Made by a program: the position numbers and the translations under genes
Shown: one piece after another, positions 1 through 11,085 of the stretch
Numbering within the stretch: position 1 is the first letter of the stretch
How the letters are laid out: each line of letters begins with the position of its first letter
The notes under the pieces: model-generated
The model's input: only the letters and a program-made list of their open reading frames with translations
What the model was told of the DNA's origin: nothing
Database searches by the model: none
DNA from: Pratylenchus scribneri
Taxonomy: Eukaryota > Nematoda > Chromadorea > Rhabditida > Pratylenchidae
Assembly (NCBI GenBank): GCA_030063045.1
Contig: JAQSEB010000007.1
Location: 1,798,001-1,862,000 of the forward strand
DNA length: 64,000 nt
Direction: 5' to 3'

Positions 1-2372
1 TATGCAAGTAGAACTCATTCACAGGTAAATTTTTGCGCGAATTAATTAATTAATAACAAATTATTGAAAATTTAAAGTTGGAACAATTTGTGAAAGAATT
101 GGAAAAAACTCGATATCGTCCACGGATTCTCACATTGGGCTCAAGGCAAATTCTTTGTATTAATGAAGAAGTTAGAAAACTTGGACAAACATCCCTTATG
201 AATGACCGGTGTAATGAATTATTAATTGGAAATGGAAAAGCCGAATGCATTGGAAAACGACAAAAAACCGTAAAATGAATGATAATTTACAAATTAATTT
301 TGTCATTTAAGGAAAAAGTGGCCAAAAAGAAGAAGAAATGTGGCTGTGAATTTGCAAAATCCAATGCCATCGAAGATTTATCCGATGAAATTTTAATAGC
401 AAATGAAAATTCAAAGGATGTGAAAGGAATTTCGGAATTTATTGAGCTAGGCCATCAAAATAATGCCTGTCCATATTTTGCTTCGAAATCGGCACTCCCC
501 CTCAGCCAACTTGTCCTTATGCCTTATAATATTTTATTGCATGAAAACACACGGAAAGCATGGAATTTGGATTTAAAAGGGAATGTAATATTAATCGATG
601 AAGCACACAATTTACTCCAAACACTCGCCTCAATTCATTCGGTCAGTATAATATTTCAATTTCAAATAATAAATGTTTAATTTAAGGTTGAAATAAATGC
701 GAATCAATTGGATAATTGCCTTCAATCAATTCGCGATTATTTGGACAAATTTCGAATGCGACTAAATCCAAAGAATTTGCGAAATATTCGTCAAATCCAA
801 TCATTGACTTTGTCATTTAAACAATTATTAATTAATTTAAATTCAAATAAAATATTTACTTTGCCAGAATTTATGATTCAGGTGAATTTAAAAATATAAT
901 TAATTAATTAAATTAATTTTTAGTTGGGCGATTCATTGAGCATTGATCTATTCAGATTGTTGGCTTACATTGAGAATTCAAAATTATGCCAAAAATTGCG
1001 AAATTTCAATTTACGAAATCAAAATAATTTAAATGGAAAAGGTAAAAAAATAAATTTAAAAAATAATAATTATAAACAATAAAGAAAATGCTAATAAACC
1101 ATTGCCTTCATCCACTCCATTATATCAATTGCGTGATTTCATTCAGGTAATTTAATTTAGAAAATAATTTTATAATTGAATTGAAGGCAATAACAACCAA
1201 AGCTGAGGATGCCCGAATTGTAATTGAAATTGGAAATTTGAATGATTCAAAACTTCGTTTTATTTTATTGAATCCGGCCGAAAAACTTCGCGAAATTGTC
1301 AATGAATGTCATTCATTAATTCTTTTGGGTGGGACAATGCGACCAATTGATCAATTATTGGATGGATTCAAAAGGGTTTGCGGCATAAAAGACGAAAGAA
1401 TTTTGCAATTTTCCTGTGGACATGTCATTTGCCCGGAACAATTGATGGCAATATCAATTGGTTGGGATTTGATTAAATTCACATTTATTCAATAATAATT
1501 ATTATTATTATTAGGGAAAGGACCGGATCAAATGCAATTAAATTTTCAATACACCAAAAGGGATTCAAATACAATTTTACGCTCATTGGCCCAAACAATT
1601 TTAAATTTAATTCGTCATATTCCAAATGGAGTTGTAATATTCTTTCCAAGGTATAAATTAAATTAATCCATTTAATTTAATATATTTTAGCTATACATTT
1701 CTTGGCACTTTTTTACAATCAATTAATTCTTCCGGCCAATTTGCACAATTTGAGGTATTCTCGAAATGTTTTTGGCAATTATTTTCCTTTTAAAGAAATT
1801 AAAATCGATGTTTGTGGAATCGAAGGAAAATGATATTTGGCCATTTTATTGTGAGGCAGCATTAACCCAAAAGGGGGCTATTTTAATGGCAGTGGTTAAT
1901 GGGAAATTGAGTGAAGGTATTCAAATAATATTTGGCAATATTAATATCAATTTTAAAGGAATTAATTTTTCTGATGGACTTGGTCGATGCGTTTTGATGG
2001 TTGGAATGCCGTATCCAAATAAGAATTCCTCTGAATTACAAGAAAGAATGAAGGTAAAAATAATCATTTTTATATTTATTTTAATTATTTTTTTTTTAGT
2101 TTGTTGATGAAAAAATTGGCCGTGGGGCAGGCAATCGTTTTTATGAACAAATTTGCCTTCAATCATTGAATCAATCAATTGGACGAGTAATTCGCCACAA
2201 AAATGATTATGCCGCAATTCTCCTTTTGGATGAACGGTTCACAAGACCAAATTTCGAAAATGGACTTCCCGAATGGATTCGGCACAGATTTTTCCATACA
2301 AATTCATTTTCCCAGGCACTCTCAAAATTAATCAATTTTTACCGATTTCATCGGGAATCAAATAATCACTGA
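1..2372 (+). CDS. DDX11/CHL1-family ATP-dependent DNA helicase, 3' part (multi-exon)
   Basis: Iron-sulfur superfamily-2 DNA helicase of the CHL1/DDX11 branch, a nuclear enzyme that supports sister-chromatid cohesion and replication. The window opens inside motif Ia (YASRTHSQ, bases 1-24, then gtaaat). Next come [17 protein letters not shown] and NDRCNEL (102-220), cysteines of the Fe-S region (KKCGCEF near 340, ACPYFASK near 465), [11 protein letters not shown], the Walker-B box IDEAHNLL (594-617), and at the end motif [16 protein letters not shown] (2174-2215), before a TGA at 2370-2372. About eight short introns with (a)ttag acceptors break the frame. The family assignment rests on the order DEAH box, long middle region, [14 protein letters not shown], which fits DDX11 better than FANCJ or RTEL1. 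The 5' end, including the Walker A motif, lies outside the window. No inactivating lesion is seen, but the exon joins were made by eye. Confidence 0.88.
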
Positions 2373-2723
2373 CCAACAATTTTTGATCAATTTTGTTTGT
2401 ATGATTTTTAATTAATAAAGCGAAACAAAAATGATAAATTGGGGTGGATCGGGGTAGAACACCATTTACCTTTTCCGATTGGCAAAATAAATCTTCCAAA
2501 ATAAAATAAAATGACGGCGGCGGGAATTGAACCTGATTCATCCATTTTGGATGTTTTTAAGTAACCCCTTTTTGCGCACACCACGTTCCTCTCTCAATTC
2601 GATTCGCCGACGATCAAAACCATCATCCATTCGTCAAAAAAGGCGAATCAATCAACAACCCCGAATAAACTCATCTTCTCCCATTTTCAATTTGTTTTTT
2701 CCTCCTCAAAAATTAACCCAAAA
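2373..2723. other. intergenic region, DDX11 to metalloproteinase
   Basis: About 350 bp between two co-directional genes. It reads as AT-rich 3' UTR and promoter sequence; open frames here are short and without recognisable motifs. I see nothing specific. Confidence 0.5.
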
Positions 2724-4436
2724 ATGAATTTGGCCATTTTATTCATTTTCCTCTCATCAATTTATCTGGCCAATGCTGGAATATTAGATTCCATCCTTGG
2801 TTCGAATAAAAAAGAGGATTCAGAGGAACCAGTTACGGATGATAAAGCAACGGTTTGAATAATTATTTTATTCATTTTAATTAATATTTTAATTTAGAAA
2901 TATCTCCAAGAATTTGGTTATGTTGCCCCAGGCCAATTGAATTTGAGGGGAATGGCCGGCGATTTTGCGGAGTAAATTAATTTGTTGTAAAATAAATAAT
3001 TTGAAATTTAGTCCATTAAAAGAAGCAGTTCGGAAGTTCCAATCCTTCGCCCACTTGGTGAGTCTAAATCATAAAAATCTCCTTAGTTTTGTTAATTTTA
3101 TTTCTAGCCCGTCACTGGTGTTCTCGATGTTAAGTAAGTTAAATGGTGGAAAATTAACCCTGGGGATATTTTAAAAAAATAATATTTCACAATTTCACTT
3201 TATTCAAATTTGCCCTGGAATGATTCTTTTTAATTTTAGGACGAAGAAAAAGATGAGTAAACCACGCTGTGGAATGCAGGTGAATAAAATTTCAATAATA
3301 ATTATTAAAATTTAATTTTAGGACGTCGAAATGTTATCGGATGGATGTTTGTTTTGGATAGAAATTAGCAAATAATTAAAATTTATTAGCAAATCCGTAC
3401 AAATGGCAAAAATCATTGGTCACCTATGCAATTCATAATTTATCACCGGATATTTCTTCTTCCCGCCAAAGGTTCAAAAACTTGAAATGACATTTATTTT
3501 TGTTAATTTAATCTGTTTAAGGGATGCAATTCGACGGGCTTATCAAACTTGGGCAGCGGTGATTCCAATTCGATTTGAGGAAACAAATGGTTATGCTGAC
3601 ATTAATGTGGTAAGAAATTATTTTAAAAAGATTAATTAAAATGAATTTAAAAAAGATGTTTGCTTCTGGCAGTCACGGTGATCCATGGCCATTTGATGGA
3701 AGAGGCGGGGTTTTGGCACATGCTACAATGCCTACGGACGGAAAATTACATTTTGATGAGAGTGAAAATTGGGTATTGGGGCCGGAGGATGCGGACAAAA
3801 TAGCGACGTAAATAAATAGTGAATCCATTTTTAATTGTATTTATTTTCAGAAGCCGTTATACTGATTTATACCCGGTGGCAATTCATGAAATTGGTCACA
3901 CTTTGGGGCTTTCCCATTCAAAAGTTGAAGATTCAATTATGGCACCATTCTACCAAGAAACTGTTGATGAGAGCGGAAATTATATAATGCCAAGATTGAA
4001 AAGTGATGACATCCGTGCAATTCAGGCCATTTATGGTACATATTTTATATTTTGCATATCAATGTTAATTTAATTATTTTTAGGTAGTGGAAGAGGATCA
4101 TCATCTTCCAGCGGGGGAGGTTGGGGATCAACAGGAAGAGGGAGCGGCTCATCCGGAAGAGGAAGAACGAGACCATCGAGTGGGGGGAGGACCAGCAGTT
4201 GGGGCGGCAGCGGATTCGATTGGGATTGGCCACCATCGTTCGGTGGAAGTGGCCGAGGCGGGAGTTCTTTTGGAGGCTGGGGGAGCACTGGTGGGGGAAG
4301 AGGAAGAACAAGTTCGACGGATTGGGATTGGCCATCTTCATCCCATGGCTCTGGTGGTTCTACCGGACGTAGAAGTGGAGGAGGAGGATCTTTATTGGAC
4401 AGCCTATTCAACAAATGGCTTTCTGGACGACGATAA
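2724..4436 (+). CDS. secreted matrix metalloproteinase without hemopexin domain, Gly/Ser/Arg/Trp-rich tail
   Basis: Zinc endopeptidase of the matrixin (M10A) family. The ATG at 2724 opens a signal peptide ([18 protein letters not shown]). A propeptide follows with helix text typical of the family ([18 protein letters not shown]) and the cysteine switch PRCGMQDV (canonical PRCGVPDV), near 3265-3325. The catalytic domain has [17 protein letters not shown], a structural Ca/Zn stretch around [19 protein letters not shown], the active site [11 protein letters not shown] (about 3885-3920), and the Met-turn in SIMAPFY. After [13 protein letters not shown] a final exon (4084-4436) encodes about 117 residues of low complexity, rich in G, S, R and W, including two DWDWP motifs and ending LSGRR; there is no hemopexin repeat. 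The latent Cys and all three zinc histidines are present, so it is likely active. Extracellular matrix turnover is the family role; the tail's job is unknown. Confidence 0.9.
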
Positions 4437-4658
4437 ATTTAAATTACATTTTTATAATTCACATTTTAACATTTTCTGATAAAAGAATAAATTTTAATAA
4501 TGCATTATTTCATTTTTATTACATTTAAAATAGTTATTTAACTACCTATTAAGTATCTATTATTATTTTATTGGAATGGAATCAATTTTTGATATAATTT
4601 ATTGAACCAATAATGGCCAATAATTTAATTTAGAAAATAGTCAGAATTTTCATTCAAA

Positions 4659-6895
4659 ATGTTGATTCTACGTTGGGCAAATAAATGTGGAAGTTCATTG
4701 TTCTTTTTGCATTTAATCTTGATTACTATTTTTGTGGCATTGTCAGGTAGATTTTATATTTATTAAAAGAATCATAATTTTAAATTGCAGCGTACTTTTT
4801 CCAAGAAGTTCATCCAAAAGTGTATAAATTCAGTCCAAAAGATGTTAAGAATGTGAATATGAGTTATTGGAAGAAAAGTAAGTCACAATAGATTACCTAA
4901 TTTAATGTAACTTATTCAGAACTTTATGCAAAAACAATTGGCAAAATAAAAATTTCGAAGAAAATTGACATTCCACTTCCGAAAATTCCAAAAACAAAGC
5001 CAAAAAGAATAATCAAAAAAGTGGACACAAAGAAACATAATCCCTGCGCATCAATCAAAGAAGTTTGCCTTAATGAAGGCCAATGTCAACCCAATGGAAA
5101 TGAGTTTAAAATAATTCATTTATTTTATTAATTTAACATTATTTTTAGATGGTTTTGCAATTGCCCGCAAACACATTACGGCAAATCGTGTGAATTTGTT
5201 GCTGAACAGGAACATTGCTCTGGGAATTTATGCAAAAATAATTCAACTTGTTACAGGTAATACCTACTAATTCATAAATTAATTTACATATATTTAAGTG
5301 TGAAATTCCCTCGATCGGTGACGAATCCAGATGTGGCGGGAGTAAAAGAATGCATGAAGGGAATGATGAAGGGCAACCATCAACAATGCAATTACACTTT
5401 GAATTTGATGTACAAATGTTGGTGCCAATTTGGATTTGAAGGCGACTTTTGTGAATTCAGCGAAGGAATGCGTTGTTGCGCTGAGGACCACTGTAATAAT
5501 CATGGAATTATTGAGTTAATTTAACCCATTTTTTTATAAAATCATTTAATTATTAGATACAATAATCCATCGAAATATTCTGCAATTGGAGATGGTGGCG
5601 GACAAAAACAAATAAATTGTTCAAATGTGACTTGCACCTGTGAATGCGAACAATATTATCGAAAAGAGGATAATGTAATTTAATTATACTGTATACATTA
5701 TTTTAAACATCTATTTTAGTGCTTAACAATTCTCCCATGCCGAGATTTTGAATGTTATAATGGTGGAAAATGCGAAATAAGTATAGCAGGAGAGCCAAAA
5801 TGCAATTGCCCGAATTCAAAAGATTTCATTATTCCAAATTTAATAGAAAATATTTCTGGTTTGTATTTTTTTTTATTTATTATTAAATTTTAATTTTTTA
5901 CATTTTTAGGCGAACATTGTGAATCAATTGAAATATCCAACAATCCAGAAGCGAAGAATTGCATTCCATGCATTGATGGGAACAGCTTCGACAAATATCT
6001 TGAATGTTTAAATCAGAATGGCATCCATAATATGGAAAAATATTTTGCCAATGAATGCGTTGATGGGAGTGGCAACCATGGAGCATGCACAAATATATTG
6101 GGCAATCGATTTTGTTTGAATTGTGCCGATGATGAAAATGGAGCAAAATGTTGTCAAATTTCAGTCGCAAATTGTGAGTAATTATTTATTCCTATATTAA
6201 TTATTCTATATTTTAGTAAGCAATATTCAACAGGATTCCGTTAAAAATGGGAAGGAATTATTCCTCGTGCCAAAATGCGAATGCAAACCAAATTATGAAG
6301 GCGACTTTTGCGAAAATTATTCCCTGGATGAATGTGACCAAGAGGATTTGAAAAACCATCGAGATTATTTGGAAACAACAAAAGAACAAATTGATAAAAT
6401 TCAGAAGGCATTGGGAAATGAAAGTTTTTTTCAAACCTTGAAGAGCATTTTATACGGCGAATGGAATCCTCCAAAGGAATATAATACAAATGAATTGGAA
6501 AAGGCCCGAGGATTTGAGGCTGGACTTCGTGAGAAAGGTAAAAATTTGAACACAAATAAATTTTTGGATTTTTCTGTGATTTCAGGAATGAAAACTTTTT
6601 GCGGTCCGAATGGATATTGCAGGCCATTTAATGCTGAGGAGGGAATGAGTTGCAAGTTTGGGAATATTAATTTATTTTTATTATTTTATTTTGTCAGATG
6701 CGATTTTGGATATCGAGGGACGGAATGCGAAATTCGGCAAGTTTCCAGTCAAAACAAAAAAAAAACATTTTATTTTTTCAATTCAGGGATCCGTGCAAAC
6801 CAAATCCATGTCCGGAAGGGACTGTATGCGTTGATATCCCCATAATGGATGGAGATTATGCCGACGATGGAAAACTTACATTTGCCTGTGTTTAA
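4659..6895 (+). CDS. multi-EGF-like protein with N-terminal membrane segment
   Basis: The ATG at 4659 opens a basic start (MLILRWANKCGSS) followed by a hydrophobic stretch (LFFLHLILITIFVALSAYFF) that can serve as a signal anchor or signal peptide. A Lys/Pro-rich stalk comes next, then repeated EGF-like modules: CLNEGQCQPNG…WFCNCPQTHYGKSCE (5064-5195), CWCQFGFEGDFCE (about 5418-5457), CYNGGKCEI…CNCPNS (5755-5817), CECKPNYEGDFCE (6276-6314) and CDFGYRGTECE (6699-6731), ending PCKPNPCPEGTVC and a short tail to TAA at 6893-6895. Around ten exons with short introns. I recognise the EGF fold but no specific orthologue; there is no DSL or laminin signature. It is probably displayed on the cell surface or secreted. 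The C-terminus ends soon after the last half-module, without a second membrane segment. Confidence 0.8.
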
Positions 6896-7384
6896 TTGAT
6901 ATTATATTGTTTTATTTGTGAATTGTGATTTACCTTCTTTTACTCCTTTCTGTTATAAATAAATACAAATATTTAATTAAAATAAAAGACATTTTATTAG
7001 TTTTATTGTGAGCATTTTTATTAGAATGCAATGGAAATGAATAAGGCGACATTTGGGCTAAGGTGATGGACGATGGTGAATTTCCCCTTTCCTAATTAAT
7101 TGGATTACCCCATTTTTATGGCGATTATTTTCAATCATTCCGGATTCTGGTTTCATCAAGTTTGTTGATTTCATTTGTCAATTTATCTTCCAATTCCCCA
7201 TGGGGTTGTGACCATTCTTAAAAAATAAAGTGTTTATTCTAAAAAAAATGCGAATTGACTTTAACAGAGATGGATGAAAGAAAAGCGGAATTGGTTATTT
7301 TAAGGCATACGATATTCCAAAAATTGCCCTGCAAATTTTATGTATTTTCAATTTAAAATGTATTTTTGATTGTTATCCAGCAGA
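6896..7384. other. intergenic, 3' ends of EGF gene side
   Basis: AT-rich DNA following the EGF gene, with aataaa-type signals around 6957-6985. No gene is seen before the minisatellite begins. Confidence 0.5.
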
Positions 7385-7968
7385 TATGTTCGCCAAAATA
7401 AAATGTTCGCCAAAATGTGTTTTTCCTTTCCGGAAAAATGTTCGCCAAAATGTGTTTTCCTTTTCCGGAAAATGTTTGCCAAAATGTGTTTTCCCTTTCC
7501 GGAAAATGTTCGCCAAAATGTGTTCGCCAAAATGTGTTTTTCCGGAAAATGTTCGCCAAAATGTGTTTCCTCTTTCCGGAAAATGTTCGCCAAAATGTGT
7601 TTTCTCTTTCCGGAAAATGTTCGCCAAAATGTGTTTTCTCTTTCCGGAAAATGTTCGCCAAAATGTGTTTTCCCTTTCCGAAAATGTTCGCCAAAATGTG
7701 TTTTCCCTTTCCGGAAAATGTTCGCCAAAATGTGTTTTTCCGGAAAATGTTCGCCAAAATGTGTTTCCTCTTTCCGGAAAATGTTCGCCAAAATGTGTTT
7801 CCTCTTTCCGGAAAATGTTCGCCTTTCTTTCCGGAATGTTCGCCAAAATGTGTTTCCTCTTTCCGGAAAATGTTCGCCTTTCTTTCCGGAATGTTCGCCA
7901 AAATGTGTTTTCCCTTTCCGGAAAATGTTCGCCAAAATGTCTTTTCCCATTCCGGAAAATGTTTTTCA
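7385..7968. repeat. 34-bp tandem minisatellite, open in all six frames
   Basis: About 17-18 imperfect copies of a ~34-bp unit built from TTCGCCAAAATGTG, TTTTCCCTTTCCGG and AAAATG. Variants shorten or lengthen the pyrimidine part, and two late units carry CGCCTTTCTTTCCGGAATG. Each unit contains the palindrome TTCCGGAA. Because 34 is not a multiple of three and the unit lacks stop codons, every one of the six frames stays open for roughly 180-270 codons. These frames have no codon or domain signal and are not called as genes. It lies between the 3' ends of the EGF gene (+) and the FGF gene (-). Confidence 0.95.
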
Positions 7969-8046
7969 GAATATCAATTCTTTTTCTCATTATCAAACCA
8001 ATTCCCCTTTTCTTTTATCCATCTCTTTTTTGTATTTTTTTGAAAA

Positions 8047-9137
8047 TTAACACCTACCATCTGCTTCAATTTTGGCCAACAATGTTTGTCTCGCAATTTC
8101 CCTCAAATTCAACTGCTCCTGCTGTTCCATTTCCCTCTCTTTCGCCCTCCTTTGTCGTTCAAAACAATCTGCCCCATTCGAATCCACTAATTTTGTGAAT
8201 TGAAAACATCGAAGAAAATTATTGGACATTGGATGGGTCAAAGGACTACCAGAAGGTGAAAAGCCCAGGGGCCGAATTGATAAAAATTGGGAATGACCAG
8301 AAGGAGTCAGATGGTCGTGGAAACGGCAAAATTTGGAGCGTCCTGGATTGGCTTGAAATTGATGAATTTATTAAATGGAGGGAGTGGGCACTCATCTTGG
8401 CCATTATTCCTCGTCTTTTTCCCAGGCAAATATATTGCCCAGTTCGAATATGTTTGAGCAAAATTTGGCCTCGAAATGTCCAATCCCCCTGAGGAACTAA
8501 TTCGGCCACAAAATGAGCTGAATAAATAATATCCACTGAATTAAATTATTATGAATATTCACTATTGCATGTCAATTTGCTCCCTTGGCCCCTTTTTGCT
8601 TCAACTCGGTTTTGGCCGTTGATTGTCATGAATCCGCCGCTGCATCGACTGAATAATTGCCAAATTTCTGTGTCCATTTCCTTCTTCCCTGTTTCATTTC
8701 CCAACATCAGTCCCAGCCTCATTTCATTTATCAACAATTTTGTCCATTTTTCCTTCTCTTTTTCCTCCTTTTGTTTGGAAATGTTGGCCAATTGCCGAAC
8801 ATTTTTCACCAGATTGAATTCTTTTTGGTCACTTTCCCTTCGGATTAACCTGAATATAATTAAATTGGAATTTATCGATGATTTATTGGTTTCAATACTT
8901 AATTTGATTTCTCATTGTTGTGGCCAAAGTTGGCAATGGCAAATTTTGTATTGTGGTGAAAACAATGAATTCCATCTTGGGCGGCGAAAATGAAAGAATT
9001 GATGGTTGATTTTGCCTTCGAGGCGGCATTTTCAGGGGCATGGTGAAACGAATTGGGGGAAGGCGGGGAGGGCGAAGGGAATTTGAAGGAAAGGAAAAAA
9101 ATAAAAAGCCAAAAAGGACAAAGAAATTGTTGGCCAT
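8047..9137 (-). CDS. fibroblast growth factor, FGF8/17/18 (EGL-17-like) group
   Basis: Secreted FGF ligand for an EGL-15-type receptor tyrosine kinase. The preferred start at 9137 gives a signal peptide (MANNFFVLFGFLFFSFPSNS); an in-frame ATG at 9194 is possible. Inferred exons join as follows: 9137 to about 8900; then about 8850-8556 with EIWQLFSRCSGGFMTINGQN and RVEAKRGQGSKLTCN; then FVAELVPQGDWTFRGQILLK and HIRTGQYICLGKRRGIMAKM; and after a 45-nt intron, NPGRSKFCRFHDHLTPSGHS, LSIRPLGFSPSGSPLTHP and FLRCFQF, with a charged tail ending KIEADGRC. This follows the beta-trefoil pattern of FGF8 proteins: YQLYSRTSG at the start of the core, TGLYICMNKKGK in the middle and GWYMAFTRKGRP near the end. 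The usual Trp-Tyr before the last strand is replaced by PLG. The C-terminal basic/coiled tail (RQRRAKEREMEQQEQ) is unusual. C. elegans has two FGFs (egl-17, let-756); I do not decide between them. Confidence 0.8.
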
Positions 9138-9194
9138 TTTTAGATGGAATTGTTCAACCAAAAGAATGCAGAATGATTGTAGGATGGAGGGCAT

Positions 9195-10405
9195 TTAATG
9201 GAGGCCATCTGGCAGAGCTGAATTTGGCGACATCAAAAAATTATGCAACAATTCTGAATAGATGGATGGATGATATGGAAATATATTAAAAACAGGTGGA
9301 TGGCATTGAAAATTGGAAAAAGGCCAGCATAACAGACGGTTATTGTCCAGCCAAATGGCAACCGATGGCAAAAGGGCAAAACCTCGCCGAAAATGATTCG
9401 CCCATTCCCCCCACCCCCACCCCTCTCATCTGCACCAATCCATCAGCCATTTCCCCATCCACCGATGAAATACAACAATTAATCCCATTCCTTTGCCGAT
9501 CCGCGCAATACGGCTGCGCTCAAGGAATAAACCGTTATTTGGAGGAGGCAAAATTGGATTGGAAGAGGAGGGAATATGGGTGGAGGATGATTCCAATTAT
9601 TGCGGAAGGACAACGGAAACAACACAACGAGGAGGGAGGGGGAAGAGGGCAAATGCCCATGAAAATTGGGCATAAAATGGAAAATAACAAATGGTATGAA
9701 AAAAAATAAAACGGATCTTTATTAAATTACGAAATTGTCATTTGGCCCAAATATTATGTCCGTCCGCCAATGTGTTGCCCTTTTATTTACATTTTTGTTT
9801 TCATTTTTCCTCCCTCGGCTTTTCCTTAATCGAATTCTCGTCGGCCTCCCATTTAATTGAGTAAATTGCCTACTCCCTCAATTTCCAATCAAAAGTGCCT
9901 TCACATTCACATTTGCCCTCCAATTCCATCAAATGCTTCTCTGAATTAAACCCATTCATTTCCTTTTCCCCATTTTCTCATTCATTATTATCCTTTTTGC
10001 CCTTTTGGCACCGAATTCTTCCATTTTTAGTCTATTTTGACATGTTCCTCCAATCCACCTAAATCCTTGGCCATCTCCATTTCCGGCCAAATTTCTTTTC
10101 AATGTCTCTTGGGATTTCCCCTTTTTGGGTATATGATCCATCCATTTCCATTCATTCACCCAACTTTTTTTGCCATTTTCATTTTTCCATCAGCCAATTT
10201 AGTTTTGGCCCCAAAATTCTTTCCAAAATTGTCCACCAATTTTCCTGCAATTTCCATTCATCCATTTTTATCTTAATCATTTTTAATTGGCCATTTTATT
10301 TAATTATTTTCCATTCCCTTTAAATTGCCCTCCAAATTCATCCAATTTTATTCATTAATAATTCATCCATCCAAATTCAGTACCAAATTCCATTGTCCAT
10401 CCAAA
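9195..10405. other. divergent intergenic region between FGF and nlp-3-like genes
   Basis: About 1.2 kb separating two divergently transcribed signalling genes, presumably holding both promoters. A 137-codon plus-strand open frame (9296-9709) has low-complexity, non-conserved-looking text and no motif, so I leave it out. A pyrimidine-rich stretch (about 9780-10380) with repeated ccat/attt words precedes the nlp-3-like start. Confidence 0.5.
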
Positions 10406-10755
10406 ATGCTCTTCGCCCTCCTTTCCCTAATTTTCCTTTTGGCCCCAAATTTTGCCAATTCTGCGCTGATTGGCCGCCAATCCCGGCAAATTCCTTCGGT
10501 AAGCTTTCCTTTGCCCTTTCTCTCCTTTCAATTTTCACATTTCAGCGTTTTATCATTCCGGATTCAATGTTAGCCGGCAAATTACTTTTGGGCCCGCCTC
10601 CTCCGCCTCCATCCCTTTCATTCACCCAATTCTATCATCCATTGGATGGCCGTTTCAATCTTTTCAAAAGATATTTTGATTCCCTTGCCGGCCAATCTTT
10701 GGGCAAAAGAAGTGGCCAACAAGAACCAATTGAAGGAGATGGAAATGATGAATGA
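10406..10755 (+). CDS. nlp-3: neuropeptide precursor, NLP-3-like
   Basis: Two exons (10406-10498 and 10546-10755) joined across a 47-nt intron (gtaagc…ttcag). The product is about 100 residues: a signal peptide (MLFALLSLIFLLAPNFANSA), a spacer with a polyproline run, then FKR-YFDSLAGQSLG-KR-SG. The dibasic sites and the Gly before KR predict release of YFDSLAGQSL-amide by a proprotein convertase, a carboxypeptidase and amidating enzymes. The peptide matches one I recall from C. elegans NLP-3. That precursor also carries two ..NPFLDS(M/I)G peptides; those are absent here, where the upstream part reads RFIIPDSML and LLLGPPPPPP. The acidic tail (QQEPIEGDGNDE) is typical of such precursors. It is likely expressed in neurons and stored in dense-core vesicles. 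Orthology by peptide identity only. Confidence 0.87.
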
Positions 10756-11085
10756 AAAATGAAAATGGAAATTAAATTTGAATTAAATTGAAATTTTGAA
10801 TGATTTAAATGGAATTAATGATAAAATGATTGGGCCAAAATATGGGTTTATCAATTAAATTAAATTATATCTAAATTCCCTCAACAATATTCGTAAAAAA
10901 ACACAAATGCTCCATTCATTCATTCATTCATTCACTTTTTGTTAATTTGCAATTCAACAATAATATTCTCCCTCCATTTTCATTCCTATTGGCAACAGCC
11001 CCAAAAAAGTGCCAATGGACTATTTTGAGACTAAGACGATTGTTTAGGACATTTAAAAAAGTATATTTTGTCGGCGAACCAAAAA

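Noticed and set aside
4070..4414. 114-codon minus-strand Pro/Leu-rich frame
   Set aside because: It is the shadow of the Gly/Ser/Arg tail of the metalloproteinase, which is in frame with the catalytic domain on the plus strand.
7348..8198. Six overlapping open frames of 180-270 codons on both strands
   Set aside because: They are all products of the 34-bp minisatellite, which lacks stops in every frame; they have no start context, domains or codon signal.
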